Assembly: GCF_039233145.1 (NCBI RefSeq) | Contig: NZ_CP136419.1 | Span: 1,462,001 to 1,526,000, forward strand | Origin: Moorella humiferrea | Lineage (GTDB): Bacteria; Bacillota; DSM-521; Neomoorellales; Neomoorellaceae | DNA: 64,000 nucleotides | Direction: 5' to 3' | Part shown: in pieces, positions 52,485-62,834 of the stretch | Layout of the letters: every line of letters starts with the position of its first letter | Position numbering within the stretch: position 1 is the first letter of the stretch | Program-made: the position numbers and the translations under genes | Notes under the pieces: generated by a model | What the model saw: only the letters and a program-made list of their open reading frames with translations | Told to the model about the DNA's origin: nothing | Databases searched by the model: none

Positions 52485-54146
52485 TCAAGGGTTATTTTCT
52501 AATAGCGCCGCCGCATGGCTTTTAGCTATCGCCGTCGTTTCGCCGGAGAGCAGTCGTGCTAATTCCTCTATTCGGGCTTCGCCGGTAATTTTTTCAATTT
52601 GAGTAAAGGTCCGCCCTTCGCGGACAACTTTGCTCACCCGGTAATGGTGGGCGGCCGCGCCGGCCAACTGTGCCGAGTGGGTGACACATAAGACCTGATG
52701 ACGCCGGCTGATAGCCGCCAGGGTTTTAGCCACCGCCCGGGCGGCGGCGCCGCCAATTCCTGCATCAATTTCATCAAAAATCAATGTGGGAATGGCGTCA
52801 ACTTCCGCCAGAATACTTTTACATGCCAGCATAACCCGTGCCATTTCTCCGCCCGAAGCGATCTGGGCCAAAGGGCGGCTCCCTTCGCCGGGGTTGGGCT
52901 GGAAAAGAAAGGTTATCGTATCCAAACCGGTAGGTCCGGGCCGACCGGCCTCCGCACAATCTATTGTAATCCGCGCCGCCGGCATGGCCATCTCCTGTAA
53001 AACTTTAGTTATCGCATCCGCTATATCCCGGGCCGCCTCCAGTCGTCGCCGGCGTAAAGTTATGGCCGCTTCCCGATACTCGGCTTCGGCCGCCGCTATT
53101 TCCTTTTCCAGGGCGGCCATTCGCCCGGACATCCGATCCAGATCCTCTAACGCCGCCGCCACCTGTTCTTTATATTGTAACACTGCCTCGATTGTGCCGC
53201 CGTATTTACGTTTTAAATTTTTAATCACCTCCAAACGTTCCTCTATTTCCTGTAACCTTGCGGGATCGTACTCCAATCCCTCTTGATAACGGAGAATACT
53301 GCGGGCCACTTCTTCTACTTGCACGGCTGCCGTTTCCAGTAAACTCTGCCATGATTTTAAAGCATCATCAATCCCGGCTATGTTGGATAGTATCGTTGCC
53401 GCCCGGCTGATACGGTCATAAGCCCCATCTTCTCCGAAAAGGGCGGCGTAAACGGCTGCAGCCCCTTCGGCCAACCTGACTGCGTTTTTTAGAATTTCCC
53501 TTTTCCGCAGCAATTCTTCTTCTTCCCCGGGCGATAGATTGGCCGCGTCAATCTCCCGGTACTGGTAGTTCAACAAGTCCCGCTGCCGTTCCAGCGCCCC
53601 TTCGTCCCCGCCCAGATCATTTAAATCTTTGAGCAGGCCCTGCCATTTTGTATATAGCTCTTTTACCCGGCGCCGCAAATCCATTAATCCAGCTGCGCCA
53701 TCGAGGAGATCCATCTGAGCCGCCGGTCGTAGAATCGATTGATAGGTATGCTGGCCGTGGATGTCTACCAGCATCTGTCCGATTTGCTGGTACATGCTTA
53801 AAGTTAGGCTGCGCCCGTTGACGCGGCAGGAGTGGCGCCCGCTGCGGGTGATTTCCCGACTGAGTAAAAGGCTGCCGTCTGCTTCCACCGGTACGCCGAA
53901 TTCGGCCAGAATTTCTGCCAGTCCCGGTACGTCACCTGCTCGAAAAAGACCGCGCACCATACCTCTTTCGGCACCGGCACGTATGTATTCCATAGAAGCG
54001 CGGGCGCCTACCAAAAGGGCAACGGCATCGACGATAATGGATTTTCCGGCACCGGTTTCCCCTGTAAGGACCGTCAATCCCGGTTCCAATTCCAACTCCA
54101 GGGATTCCACCAGGGCCAAATTTTCAATATGCAATTCCTGGAGCAT
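52485..54146 (-). CDS. recN: DNA repair protein RecN
   Basis: 553-residue SMC-like ATPase for double-strand break repair. Walker A GETGAGKSIIVDAVALL, long coiled coil between about 160 and 360, signature QIASGGEMARVMLACK, Walker B TLIFDEIDAGIGG. 4 bp after argR. Confidence 0.95.
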   Translation of the reverse strand: MLQELHIENLALVESLELELEPGLTVLTGETGAGKSIIVDAVALLVGARASMEYIRAGAERGMVRGLFRAGDVPGLAEILAEFGVPVEADGSLLLSREITRSGRHSCRVNGRSLTLSMYQQIGQMLVDIHGQHTYQSILRPAAQMDLLDGAAGLMDLRRRVKELYTKWQGLLKDLNDLGGDEGALERQRDLLNYQYREIDAANLSPGEEEELLRKREILKNAVRLAEGAAAVYAALFGEDGAYDRISRAATILSNIAGIDDALKSWQSLLETAAVQVEEVARSILRYQEGLEYDPARLQEIEERLEVIKNLKRKYGGTIEAVLQYKEQVAAALEDLDRMSGRMAALEKEIAAAEAEYREAAITLRRRRLEAARDIADAITKVLQEMAMPAARITIDCAEAGRPGPTGLDTITFLFQPNPGEGSRPLAQIASGGEMARVMLACKSILAEVDAIPTLIFDEIDAGIGGAAARAVAKTLAAISRRHQVLCVTHSAQLAGAAAHHYRVSKVVREGRTFTQIEKITGEARIEELARLLSGETTAIAKSHAAALLENNP

Positions 54147-54150
54147 GGCC

Positions 54151-54609
54151 TCACCCTTCCCTGAGCTCTTGAAAGCGCCGCAAAACCTCAGGTACCGCTT
54201 CTTTCGGCTTTACGATAACCAGTATTGTATCGTCGCCGGCCACTGTCCCGATGATTTCCGGCCATGCGACGTTATCCAGACAAGAGGCGACGGCATGGGC
54301 CGTACCCGGCAGGGTGCGAATCAAGATCAAATTTTCACTGTCGTCAATCTTAACAACAGAATCTTCAAAGAGACGCTGTAACCGACCATAAACGTTCACT
54401 GGGGGTTGGCCAGGCGGAGGCGCGTAGCGGTAAAGGTTCTCGCCCGCAGGCACTTTAATCAACCCCAGTTCTTTAATGTCCCTGGAAACGGTCGCCTGGG
54501 TTACTTTAAGGCCGTGTTCAACGAGTTCCCGGGCCAGCTGTTCCTGGGTAGTCACCGGCTTCTTGGCTATAATTTCCAATATCAGTTGCTGGCGCCTGGC
54601 CTTCGTCAT
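54151..54609 (-). CDS. argR: Arginine repressor ArgR/AhrC
   Basis: 152-residue hexameric repressor. N-terminal winged helix with TQATVSRDIKELGLIKV, C-terminal arginine-binding domain with GTAHAVASCLDNVAWPEIIG and GTVAGDDTILVI. ATG 54609 is confirmed by the family start and by GGGGGG ahead. Its first 92 bases lie within the nadK gene in another frame. Confidence 0.95.
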   Translation of the reverse strand: MTKARRQQLILEIIAKKPVTTQEQLARELVEHGLKVTQATVSRDIKELGLIKVPAGENLYRYAPPPGQPPVNVYGRLQRLFEDSVVKIDDSENLILIRTLPGTAHAVASCLDNVAWPEIIGTVAGDDTILVIVKPKEAVPEVLRRFQELREG

Positions 54610-55468
54610 ATTGCCGGTTCCCCCCTTCCCGCAGTTTTTCCCGCACCAGGCTGTAGAAGGTATTATTTTTTAAACGTATCAGGCGTGTAGGTACCTGGGC
54701 CTTGGTAACGGCGACCACATCGCCGTTGGCCAGATGCCATCCCTGCTGGCCGTCAACGGTCAGCATGACTTCCGCACCCTGGGCATGGACGTGAACCCTG
54801 ATGGGCTGTTCCGGTGGAACTACCAGGGGGCGACTGTAAAGGGTATGGGGACAAATAGGGGTCACGATCATTACTTCCAGCCGCGGTGAAACCAAAGGGC
54901 CGCCCGCCGATAGGGAATATGCCGTTGAACCCGTAGGGGATGAGATAATAAGGCCGTCGGCCGGATAAGTATCCAGGTAGGCCGGGCCAATATATACTTC
55001 CAGACGGAGCATGCGGGAAAAGGCCCCTTTGGTAATGACCAAGTCATTTAAAGCCTGGCAGCTAATTACTTCTCTGCCCTTTCTATTTACACTCCCTTGG
55101 AGCATCATCCTCTCTTCCAGGCGGTAATCGCCGTGGAGGAGCCTCTCCAGGGAGGGATAAAGTTCGGCCAGTTCTATCTCAGTCAAAAATCCCAGATGCC
55201 CGAGGTTGACGCCCAGAATGGGTGTAGCACTGCCGGCAACCAAGCGCGCCGCCCTTAGGAGTGTACCGTCGCCGCCCAGGCTCAACAGGCAGTCGGCCTG
55301 GGCCAGTTCCTTTTCCGCTACGCCTTTATCTGGGCAACCCAGATGTACCGCTTTGGCTCTAGAAACCAATACCTTTACACCACGGCCTTCCAGGTAGGCC
55401 ATAGTTTCCAGGGCAACTTCCCTGGCTCTGGGTTTTTCCAGGTTGGCCACCAGACCTATCTGTTGCAA
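54518..55468 (-). CDS. nadK: NAD kinase
   Basis: 316-residue NAD kinase making NADP. GGDGT in LSLGGDGTLLRAARL, NDLVITKGAFSRML and YPADGLIISSPTGSTAYSLS are the conserved elements. The normal domain ends near YSLVREKLREGG; about 32 further residues, rich in G, P, T and Q, are encoded inside argR, giving a 92-nt overlap. Confidence 0.94.
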   Translation of the reverse strand: MQQIGLVANLEKPRAREVALETMAYLEGRGVKVLVSRAKAVHLGCPDKGVAEKELAQADCLLSLGGDGTLLRAARLVAGSATPILGVNLGHLGFLTEIELAELYPSLERLLHGDYRLEERMMLQGSVNRKGREVISCQALNDLVITKGAFSRMLRLEVYIGPAYLDTYPADGLIISSPTGSTAYSLSAGGPLVSPRLEVMIVTPICPHTLYSRPLVVPPEQPIRVHVHAQGAEVMLTVDGQQGWHLANGDVVAVTKAQVPTRLIRLKNNTFYSLVREKLREGGNRQYDEGQAPATDIGNYSQEAGDYPGTAGPGTR

Positions 55469-55489
55469 TTATCTCCCCCATTTCACGAC

Positions 55490-56299
55490 TTACTGAACTT
55501 CATTGTGGGCAGCAGCAACTACCCTTTGAATCAAGGCCGGCCACTCTTCCTGTGGCAGGCCGACACCCTTCATACCCATCCAGAGGAGGAATTCCAGATT
55601 GCCTTCCGGGCCGCTTATTGGCGACCAGGTTAAGCCGTATATCTTTAGGCCCAATCCTGCGAGGGCACTTATTACCTCTTGTAAAACCTCACGGTGCACG
55701 GCGGGATCGCGCACCACCCCTTTCTTGCCCACCCGGTCGGGACCAGCCTCAAACTGGGGCTTGACCAGGGCAATAACTTCTCCCTCCGGTTTTAAGCACC
55801 CCAGAACGGCGGGCATGACCTTCACGAGGGAGATAAAGGAAACGTCGATGGTGGCGACGTCGACCGGTTCCCCCAGCTTATCCCGATCCAGGTAACGGGC
55901 ATTGGTCCTTTCCAGAACTACTACCCGCGGGTCACTGCGCAATGACCAGGCTAGTTGACCGTATCCCACGTCTACCGCATAAACCTTTGAGGCACCATGT
56001 TTTAAAGCGCAATCGGTAAAGCCCCCAGTAGAGGCGCCTACGTCTAAAACTACTTTTTGCCTCAAATCTATATTAAAATCCCGGAGTGCTTTTTCCAGCT
56101 TTAAACCGCCGCGGCTCACATAGGGTAAAGGCCTGCCCGTCAGGCGTATTTCCGCTTCCAACGGAACCTTCGCCCCCGGTTTGTCCATAGGAACGTCATT
56201 TACCAGCACTTCGCCGGCCATTATCGCCGCCTGGGCCTGCTGACGGCTGGGGAAAAGCCCTTTACTCACCAGCAGAACGTCTAATCTTTGTTTAACCAC
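55490..56299 (-). CDS. tlyA: TlyA family rRNA 2'-O-methyltransferase
   Basis: 269-residue protein with an N-terminal S4 RNA-binding domain ([20 protein letters not shown]) and FtsJ-like methyltransferase ([27 protein letters not shown]). GTG 56299 has GGGAG 7 bases upstream and overlaps dxs by 8 bp. The family methylates rRNA and is known as YqxC in Bacillus. Confidence 0.92.
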   Translation of the reverse strand: MVKQRLDVLLVSKGLFPSRQQAQAAIMAGEVLVNDVPMDKPGAKVPLEAEIRLTGRPLPYVSRGGLKLEKALRDFNIDLRQKVVLDVGASTGGFTDCALKHGASKVYAVDVGYGQLAWSLRSDPRVVVLERTNARYLDRDKLGEPVDVATIDVSFISLVKVMPAVLGCLKPEGEVIALVKPQFEAGPDRVGKKGVVRDPAVHREVLQEVISALAGLGLKIYGLTWSPISGPEGNLEFLLWMGMKGVGLPQEEWPALIQRVVAAAHNEVQ

Positions 56300-58214
56300 C
56301 GGAGATCTCCCTGGCGCTAAGTTTACGCGCAACAGTTTTCTTTCGTCCCGCCAGCGCTTCTTGAACGGATGCGGCGATGCCCGCGGGTGTCAAACCTAAG
56401 TGTTCCCGCAAAACGTCCGCCTTACCATGTCCAACAAATTTGTCGTCAATGCCCAAGCAGTGCACCCTGACGCCCGTTTTGCCCATGGCTGCCAGGAGTT
56501 CTAATACGGCACTGCCGAAACCGCCCGCCAGGACGTGTTCTTCCACCGTTACCAGGCAGCCGGTTTTATCGGCCCAGGTAAGAATTAAATCAGCATCCAG
56601 GGGTTTGACAAAACGTGGATTGATGACCGCCGCCTCTATACCCCGGCCGGCCAGTTCTTCCGCGGCCGCCAGAGCGGCATAAACCAGGGGGCCGAGGGCC
56701 AGGATGGCAACGTCTTTCCCCTGGCGCAAAACTTCACCCTTACCGATGGGGAGGGGTTGGGCGGGACCGGTCAGGGGAACGCCGATCCCTTCACCCCGCG
56801 GATATCGCAGGGCCGCCGGACCGTTATACTGGATGGCCGTGGCCAGCATATGCCGCAGTTCCTGCTCGTCCTTGGGAGCCATGACTACCATGCCCGGAAC
56901 ACAGCGCAGAAGGGCCAGATCGAAAAGGCCCTGGTGGGTTTCGCCGTCTTCACCAACCACGCCGGCGCGATCGATGGCCAGAACGACCGGCAGTCCCATT
57001 AAAGCAATGTCGTGGATTACCTGATCCACGGCCCGCTGTAAAAAGGTAGAATAAATGGCGACTACGGGTTTAAAACCTGCAGCTGAAAGGCCAGCGGCCA
57101 GGGTCAAAGCGTGCTGTTCGGCAATACCCACGTCAAAAAAACGTTTGGGGAAACGCCGGGCGAAGGGCATAAGGCCCGTACCTTCGGGCATGGCCGCCGT
57201 AATGGCCACCAGTTGGCTGTTTTTTTCTCCCTGGCGTACCATTTCGGCGCCGAATACGGAAGTATAGGTTGGGGGTCCTTCTTTCTTTAAAGGCTCACCC
57301 GTTTCCGGGTCAAAGGGGCCGATGCCGTGGAAGCGACCGGGATTGACTTCCGCCGGACGGTAACCTTTACCTTTGGTGGTAATCACGTGGACCAGTACCG
57401 GTCCCCGGGTAGCCCGGGCGCGCTGCAGCACTTCCTTTAGCAGGGCGACGTTATGCCCGTCAATGGGTCCTAAATACGTAAAACCCAGCTCTTCAAATAG
57501 CATTCCCGGAACGACCAGGTACTTAAAACTGTCTTTAAGGCGCTCAATGACCTTCAAAACCCGCGGGCCAACGTGGGGAAGGCGGTTCAAAAGGTTTTCC
57601 AGCTCTTCTTTACTCCTGGAGTACATGGGGTCTGTGCGCATGCGGGAAAGATAGGCCGCCATGCCACCAACAGGAGCAGAAATGGACATTTCGTTGTCAT
57701 TGAGAATGACTATCAAGTTGGTCTTCAAGTGACCGGCATGATTCATGGCTTCAAAGGCCATGCCGCCGGTCAGTGCTCCGTCACCGATGACTGCGACTAC
57801 CTGGTAGTCATCACCCTTTAAATCCCTGGCCAAGGCAAAGCCCAGGGCGGCAGATATGGAGGTGCTGCTGTGTCCTGTATCGAAGGCATCATAAAGGCTT
57901 TCGGCGCGTTTGGGAAAACCGCTCAACCCGCCATATTGGCGCAGGGTGGCAAAACGGGAAAGACGGCCCGTGAGGATTTTGTGTACGTAACACTGGTGGC
58001 CGACATCCCAGATAATTTTATCCCTGGGCAGGTCGAAGACGCTGTGCAGGGCCAAAGTAAGTTCAACCACGCCGAGGTTAGGAGCCAGATGGCCGCCGGT
58101 GCGCGCCACCGTCCGGACGAGTTCCCTGCGAATTTCTGCGGCCAGCTTCTCAAGTTCCGTATTATTTAATTTTTTTACGTCGGCCGGCTCCCTTATTTTA
58201 TCCAGCAGGTTCAT
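56292..58214 (-). CDS. dxs: 1-deoxy-D-xylulose-5-phosphate synthase
   Basis: 640-residue thiamine-dependent first enzyme of the MEP isoprenoid pathway. TPP motif [18 protein letters not shown] ... [10 protein letters not shown], transketolase domain with [20 protein letters not shown] and the C-terminal domain. ATG 58214 starts right after the oapA stop. Its pathway links to ispA upstream. Confidence 0.96.
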   Translation of the reverse strand: MNLLDKIREPADVKKLNNTELEKLAAEIRRELVRTVARTGGHLAPNLGVVELTLALHSVFDLPRDKIIWDVGHQCYVHKILTGRLSRFATLRQYGGLSGFPKRAESLYDAFDTGHSSTSISAALGFALARDLKGDDYQVVAVIGDGALTGGMAFEAMNHAGHLKTNLIVILNDNEMSISAPVGGMAAYLSRMRTDPMYSRSKEELENLLNRLPHVGPRVLKVIERLKDSFKYLVVPGMLFEELGFTYLGPIDGHNVALLKEVLQRARATRGPVLVHVITTKGKGYRPAEVNPGRFHGIGPFDPETGEPLKKEGPPTYTSVFGAEMVRQGEKNSQLVAITAAMPEGTGLMPFARRFPKRFFDVGIAEQHALTLAAGLSAAGFKPVVAIYSTFLQRAVDQVIHDIALMGLPVVLAIDRAGVVGEDGETHQGLFDLALLRCVPGMVVMAPKDEQELRHMLATAIQYNGPAALRYPRGEGIGVPLTGPAQPLPIGKGEVLRQGKDVAILALGPLVYAALAAAEELAGRGIEAAVINPRFVKPLDADLILTWADKTGCLVTVEEHVLAGGFGSAVLELLAAMGKTGVRVHCLGIDDKFVGHGKADVLREHLGLTPAGIAASVQEALAGRKKTVARKLSAREISGG

Positions 58215-58802
58215 TCATGGCCGCCGTCCTTTCTGGGATGGATAATTAAAGGGGTACCATCCGGTAACCCTTTCCAGGGCATATAATAAACGGCCTACAA
58301 AAAAAATTATATCATTGGCCTGCCGCAGGGCAAATCCTTTGCCCAGGGCTTTTCCCCCAACGGTTACGGCCGAAACGGCGGCCGTCATGAGGGTGCTGAC
58401 CAGCATGTCTTCGGCGCCATGCCGCCCTACCAGGCGGATAATAATTACCGCCCCGACGGCACCGCTTAAAGTGCTGCACACATCGCCCACCACGTCGGTG
58501 GCAAAACTGGTCACCCTTTCGGCATTGCGCAGCAGCCCTAAGGCCTGGCGGGCTCCGGGTATCTTTCTGGCCGCCCGGGCGTTTAAAGGCGCCTCGCTTG
58601 CTGCAGCCGTGGCCACGCCGATAATATCAAAAACTATGCCGGCCAGGATGATTATTAAGAGCAGGAAAAAAGACAAAACAATGGAGGTTATGCTCCCCAA
58701 AAAGGCCTGGGAGCCATACCCCACGGCCAGGGCTATAAAAAAAGTCCCCCCGCCCATAGTCAGGGCATTTCGCCAGGAGGAACGTCCTAGGTTTCTGGCC
58801 AA
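58215..58802 (-). CDS. oapA: OapA, OLE RNA-associated membrane protein
   Basis: 195-residue membrane protein with about four helices (FLGSITSIVLSFFLLLIIIL, IVFDIIGVATAAASEAPLNA, GAVGAVIIIRLVG) and a DUF21/CNNM-like pattern. Its place between the OLE RNA and dxs is that of OapA, which binds OLE RNA at the membrane. The start is TTG 58802, GGAGG 13 bases upstream. Assigned by context, topology and RNA neighbour. Confidence 0.85.
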   Translation of the reverse strand: MARNLGRSSWRNALTMGGGTFFIALAVGYGSQAFLGSITSIVLSFFLLLIIILAGIVFDIIGVATAAASEAPLNARAARKIPGARQALGLLRNAERVTSFATDVVGDVCSTLSGAVGAVIIIRLVGRHGAEDMLVSTLMTAAVSAVTVGGKALGKGFALRQANDIIFFVGRLLYALERVTGWYPFNYPSQKGRRP

Positions 58803-58829
58803 ACTTATTTTCTGCCTCCATGTTGAAAT

Positions 58830-59460
58830 ATTATGTATTCCCCGGTGGGTGGCAGCCGCTCGGGTAAACGTTATGGCTTAGGTCCAGTAGGTTTTCCCGA
58901 TACCCTACCACGCGTCGCCGCCGTGGCGGTTTCCCTTTAAAGGGTATCCTGCGCCGTCGCCGGTGGCAGGACTGGATTACCACTTAGCGCATACTTTAAT
59001 CCCCGACCGGCCTTACCGGACGGTAAACAGTCTAGGAGTTTTCCTCGGCAGAACCAGCCATCTTCTAGCCTCTTTTGCAGTAGGGGTTTCCGCTTGAGCC
59101 GGAAATCTTCGGCGAAGACCCCGGCGGGCGTTTGCCACCCGCATCCACCACTACCGCTCAAGGCAGGCTACGCTGCAGCCAGCACCCTCCGTACCGACTG
59201 CAGGTTTCTACCCCAGGCCATAGTATTCATTCCTGCCGGAGGAACTTTCCCACGCACCTGGGTCTCCACGGAGGGAGGGTCCACGCCTACATGCCATTGT
59301 AGATCGCCCCCCCTCCTTAACTCCCAGTACCAACCCCCGACTGGGCGTCGGCAGCCAGCACCAGGAACTTCATCGGTGTGCCCTTGACGGATTTTTAGGC
59401 CCGTCTTCAAAGATGGTGGTTCTGACTAGAATACTGCGCCACCCACCTTATGGGCTAAAC
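58830..59460 (-). ncRNA. ole: OLE RNA (ornate large extremophilic RNA)
   Basis: A 600-nt-plus gap without coding potential, rich in G+C and helices. The ends pair: GGTGGGTGGC (59438-59447) with GCCACCCACC (58844-58853), 10 perfect bp, enclosing about 600 nt. The 3' end reads CCACCCACCGGGGAATACAT. Size, position between ispA and the oapA-dxs genes, and the terminal helix agree with OLE RNA, a large structured RNA of extremophile and anaerobic Firmicutes that forms a membrane ribonucleoprotein with OapA. Exact ends are estimated. Confidence 0.88.
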
Positions 59461-59485
59461 AAAAATTCTGTCCTTGGTAGAATGT

Positions 59486-59514
59486 ATTATAAGTTATTTG
59501 CCCCAAAACGGCAA
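59486..59514 (-). promoter_or_regulatory. Promoter of OLE RNA
   Basis: Minus-strand TTGCCG (59509-59514) and a perfect TATAAT (59486-59491) with a 17-bp spacer; start predicted near 59478, some 30 nt ahead of the terminal helix. It lets the RNA be made independently of the isoprenoid operon upstream. Confidence 0.7.
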
Positions 59515-59626
59515 GGGCCGTAGGCAAAAGCCCTGGATTACCTCGGACCGTTTAAAAGTCTTGCTGGCAGCCAGCGCGGGTATGCCTTTTCTCCCTGACC
59601 CGGTCCCCATAATGCTCTTGATTTGA

Positions 59627-60520
59627 CTATCCTTGACGATTTAAAACATAACCGGCAAGGTAAATTAAGGGTTCTGCCTTCGTTCCTAGGCTCCTCGCCA
59701 ATTCCTGGGCTTCTTTACAAAGTTGGCCGGCAATCTCTTTTGCCTGTGCCAATCCTAAACAGGCAGGATATGTTGCTTTACCTCTGGCCATATCCACGCC
59801 GCCTTTCTTACCCATATTGGCAAAATCGCCTTCTATGTCCAGGATGTCGTCTGTTATCTGAAAGGCAAGGCCCAGATTTTCGCCGTAGCGGGTTAAAGTG
59901 TCTAATTGCTCTTCATCGGCGCCCCCCAGAATGCCGCCCATGCGCAGGCAGGCGCGGATAAGGCTGCCGGTCTTATGGGTATGGATGTAATTTACCGTCT
60001 CCAGAGTAACCTGCCGCCCTTCGGCCTCCATGTCCACCACCTGGCCGCCGATCATCCCCTGGCTGCCGGCGGCGCAGGCCAGCTCGCCAATGGCCTGAAG
60101 GACCTTCTCCGTCGGGACGCCTTCCGGTACCTGGCTTAATACGGCAAAGGCATGGGTGAGCAGGGCATCGCCGGCCAGCAGGGCCACTGCCTCGCCAAAC
60201 ACTTTGTGGCAGGTAGGCCTCCCGCGGCGAAAATCATCATTATCCATGGCCGGCAGGTCATCGTGAATAAGGGAATAGGTATGAATTAACTCTACGGCGC
60301 AAGCTGCCGGCAACAGAGGCTCCGGCGGGCTACCCACAGCTTCACCTGCCGCTAGGACCAGAAGGGGCCTCAATCTTTTACCGCCGGCAAAAAGGCTGTA
60401 ATGCATGGCCTGATGCACTGCCGGTGGATAACTCTCCGGCGGCGGCAGGCAGCTTTCAAGGGCTTTCTGAATTAACTCCCGGCGGGAAGCCAGATAGCTT
60501 TTAATTTCCGTTACCTTCAC
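59627..60520 (-). CDS. ispA: Polyprenyl (farnesyl) diphosphate synthase
   Basis: 297-residue all-helical prenyltransferase. First aspartate motif LIHDDLPAMDNDDFRRGRP, second FQITDDILDIEGD; KRLRPLLVLA at the start. Overlaps xseB by 20 bp. Confidence 0.95.
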   Translation of the reverse strand: MKVTEIKSYLASRRELIQKALESCLPPPESYPPAVHQAMHYSLFAGGKRLRPLLVLAAGEAVGSPPEPLLPAACAVELIHTYSLIHDDLPAMDNDDFRRGRPTCHKVFGEAVALLAGDALLTHAFAVLSQVPEGVPTEKVLQAIGELACAAGSQGMIGGQVVDMEAEGRQVTLETVNYIHTHKTGSLIRACLRMGGILGGADEEQLDTLTRYGENLGLAFQITDDILDIEGDFANMGKKGGVDMARGKATYPACLGLAQAKEIAGQLCKEAQELARSLGTKAEPLIYLAGYVLNRQG

Positions 60521-60752
60521 CCCCGGATAGGGAAATTTCTTTCAGGACGACTTCCCCTTCTTGGACAAAGATGGCCTGCAGCTTGCCCTCTACTTCTTGA
60601 AGGCGTTGGCGACATAGGCGGACAAGTTTTACGCCTTCTTGATAACGTTCCAGGGCTTCTTCAAGGGTAAGGTTTTCGCCTTCCAGGGCGCGGACGATGC
60701 CCTCGAGTTGCTGCAAAGCCTCTTCAAATTTTAAATTTATACCTTCAGACAC
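60501..60752 (-). CDS. xseB: Exodeoxyribonuclease VII small subunit
   Basis: 83-residue helical subunit, FEEALQQLEGIVRALEGENL and LTLEEALERYQEGVKLVRLC match the family. Partner of XseA; overlaps it by 8 bp. Confidence 0.95.
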   Translation of the reverse strand: MSEGINLKFEEALQQLEGIVRALEGENLTLEEALERYQEGVKLVRLCRQRLQEVEGKLQAIFVQEGEVVLKEISLSGGEGNGN

Positions 60753-61965
60753 AATCTGTTTCCCCCTCTACATCCTTGACCTCGCACTGAAGGCGCCCTT
60801 CACTCAATACGACTTCCACCCTCTCGCCAGGGACAACCTCCAGGCTACGCCGCAGGGAGGGGCCGCCTGGCCGACGGCAGACGGCATAGCCGCGGCTTAA
60901 TATTGCCAAAGGACTGGCGGCTTCCAGGCGGGCCGTCAAAAGCTGCAGCCTTTGTTCCCTTGAGGTGACCTGCCGCTGCCAGGAGGTCTGCAGGCGCTGT
61001 TCCAGGCCGTCTAAATACTGCTGACGGTAGTATAGTTCCTGCTCCGGCCGGGCCAAGCCCCGGCTTTTAATTAGGCGTTCCAGCTTGGCCCGGGCCATCT
61101 GCAGACGGTGCTCTATACCCTTGCGGGCACGGAGGGATAAGACCTCCAGGCGTTCTTCCAGCTCTTTTTTCACCGGCACGGCCATCTCGGCGGCCGCCGA
61201 TGGCGTCGGAGCCCGGCGGTCGGCTACCAGATCGGCCAGTGTGAGATCCGTTTCGTGCCCCACAGCGGCAATGACCGGTACCGGACAAGCATAAATGGCC
61301 CGGGCGACAATTTCGGTATTGAAGGCGCTTAAATCTTCGGCCGAACCGCCGCCGCGGCCGATGATGATGACGTCTACCCCACCCAGGTTTCCTAAAAGCT
61401 CTAGGGCCCTGGACAATTCAAAGGGAGCGGCGTCACCCTGAACGGTTGCCGGTGCCAGTACCAGGTCAATTCCGGGAAAACGGCGCCGGCTGACGGTAAC
61501 CATATCCCTTAAGGCGGCACCGCTTAAGGAGGTCACCAGTCCTACCCGCCGCGGCAGGAGGGGCAGGGGGCGTTTGCGTTCGGCGGCAAAAAGGCCTTCC
61601 CGCTCCAGGCGGGCTGCCAGCTCCTTGAGGGCCAAAGTGGCCATACCAACGCCGGCCGGAAAAACCTCGGCTACATAAAGCTGGTAAACGCCGTCGCGGG
61701 GATAGATGGCGATATGGCCCCTTGCCACTATTTCCAGGCCGTCTTGCAGGGATATGTTTAAATTGCGGCTACGGTTTTGGAACATTACGCAGCGTAGGGC
61801 GGCCACCTGGTCTTTCAAGGTAAAATATAGGTGTCCTGAGGCCGGACGGCGTAGATTGGAGATTTCCCCCTTGACCCAGACGTTGGCCAGAAGGCCGTCG
61901 CTGCCAATCATACGTTGCAAATAGGCGGTGAGTTCCCTCACCGCCAGCACCCGCTGCCCGACCAC
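60745..61965 (-). CDS. xseA: Exodeoxyribonuclease VII large subunit
   Basis: 406-residue nuclease subunit. OB domain (VWVKGEISNLRRPASGHLYF), catalytic core with IIIGRGGGSAEDLSAFN, AVGHETDLTLADLVADRRAP and a coiled-coil C-terminus. Its GTG start overlaps the folD stop. Confidence 0.95.
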   Translation of the reverse strand: MVGQRVLAVRELTAYLQRMIGSDGLLANVWVKGEISNLRRPASGHLYFTLKDQVAALRCVMFQNRSRNLNISLQDGLEIVARGHIAIYPRDGVYQLYVAEVFPAGVGMATLALKELAARLEREGLFAAERKRPLPLLPRRVGLVTSLSGAALRDMVTVSRRRFPGIDLVLAPATVQGDAAPFELSRALELLGNLGGVDVIIIGRGGGSAEDLSAFNTEIVARAIYACPVPVIAAVGHETDLTLADLVADRRAPTPSAAAEMAVPVKKELEERLEVLSLRARKGIEHRLQMARAKLERLIKSRGLARPEQELYYRQQYLDGLEQRLQTSWQRQVTSREQRLQLLTARLEAASPLAILSRGYAVCRRPGGPSLRRSLEVVPGERVEVVLSEGRLQCEVKDVEGETDCV

Positions 61966-62807
61966 TAGCGCCGGGCCGCCTCGACTGTATTTTTCAGCAG
62001 CATGGCAATGGTCATGGGACCGACACCGCCGGGCACCGGGGTAATCCAGGAGGCCTTCTGGGCGGCGCTTTCAAAGTGGACGTCCCCTACCAGTTTTTTC
62101 TCGCCTACCCGGTTTATACCCACATCGATCACTACCGCGCCTTCCTTAATCATGTCGCCGGTGATCATCTCCGGCTTGCCCACGGCCGCCACCAGTATGT
62201 CAGCCTGGCGGCACTCCTCGGCCAAATTTTTAGTTCGTGAATGGCAAATGGTCACCGTGGCGTGGCGGGCCAGAAGCATCATGGCCATGGGTTTGCCCAC
62301 GATATTGCTGCGACCGACAACCACCGCCTTTTTGCCTTTAATATCTATGCCCGTCTTGTCCAGGAGCACCATGCAGCCGTGGGGCGTACAGGGATAAAAA
62401 CACCTGTCTCCTATTACCAGATTGCCCACATTGGCTGGGCTGAAACCGTCGACGTCCTTTTCCAGGGCGATGGTGTCGATGACGGTTTTTTCGTTGATGT
62501 GTTCGGGTAGAGGGAGCTGAACCAGAATGCCATGAATGCGGCGGTCATTGTTGAGCTGTTTGATGAGGTCCAGAAGTTCTTCCTGGGTGGTTTCCGCCGG
62601 CAGACGGTGGACTTCCGAGTAAATGCCCACTTCCTCGCAGGCCTTGTGTTTATTGCGCACATACACCTGGGAAGCCGGATCGTCGCCGACCAGGACGACG
62701 GCCAGGCCGGGAGTAATGCCCCGTTCTTTTAAACCGGCCACCTCCGCTTTGACTTCTTCCCGCACTGCCGCGGCAATCTGTTTGCCGTCTAAGATCTGGG
62801 CCGCCAT
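61965..62807 (-). CDS. folD: Methylene-THF dehydrogenase/methenyl-THF cyclohydrolase
   Basis: 280-residue bifunctional enzyme of the folate C1 branch, in acetogens part of the methyl branch of the Wood-Ljungdahl pathway. Catalytic lysine in [33 protein letters not shown] site [33 protein letters not shown]. 27 bp after the NfnB-like gene. Confidence 0.96.
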   Translation of the reverse strand: MAAQILDGKQIAAAVREEVKAEVAGLKERGITPGLAVVLVGDDPASQVYVRNKHKACEEVGIYSEVHRLPAETTQEELLDLIKQLNNDRRIHGILVQLPLPEHINEKTVIDTIALEKDVDGFSPANVGNLVIGDRCFYPCTPHGCMVLLDKTGIDIKGKKAVVVGRSNIVGKPMAMMLLARHATVTICHSRTKNLAEECRQADILVAAVGKPEMITGDMIKEGAVVIDVGINRVGEKKLVGDVHFESAAQKASWITPVPGGVGPMTIAMLLKNTVEAARR

Positions 62808-62834
62808 GGATTTGGACCTCCTTTAAGGAATTGA

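Noticed and set aside
58937-59410. Several open frames of 70-100 codons on both strands in the ispA-oapA gap
   Set aside because: They lack ribosome sites and fall inside the structured OLE RNA.
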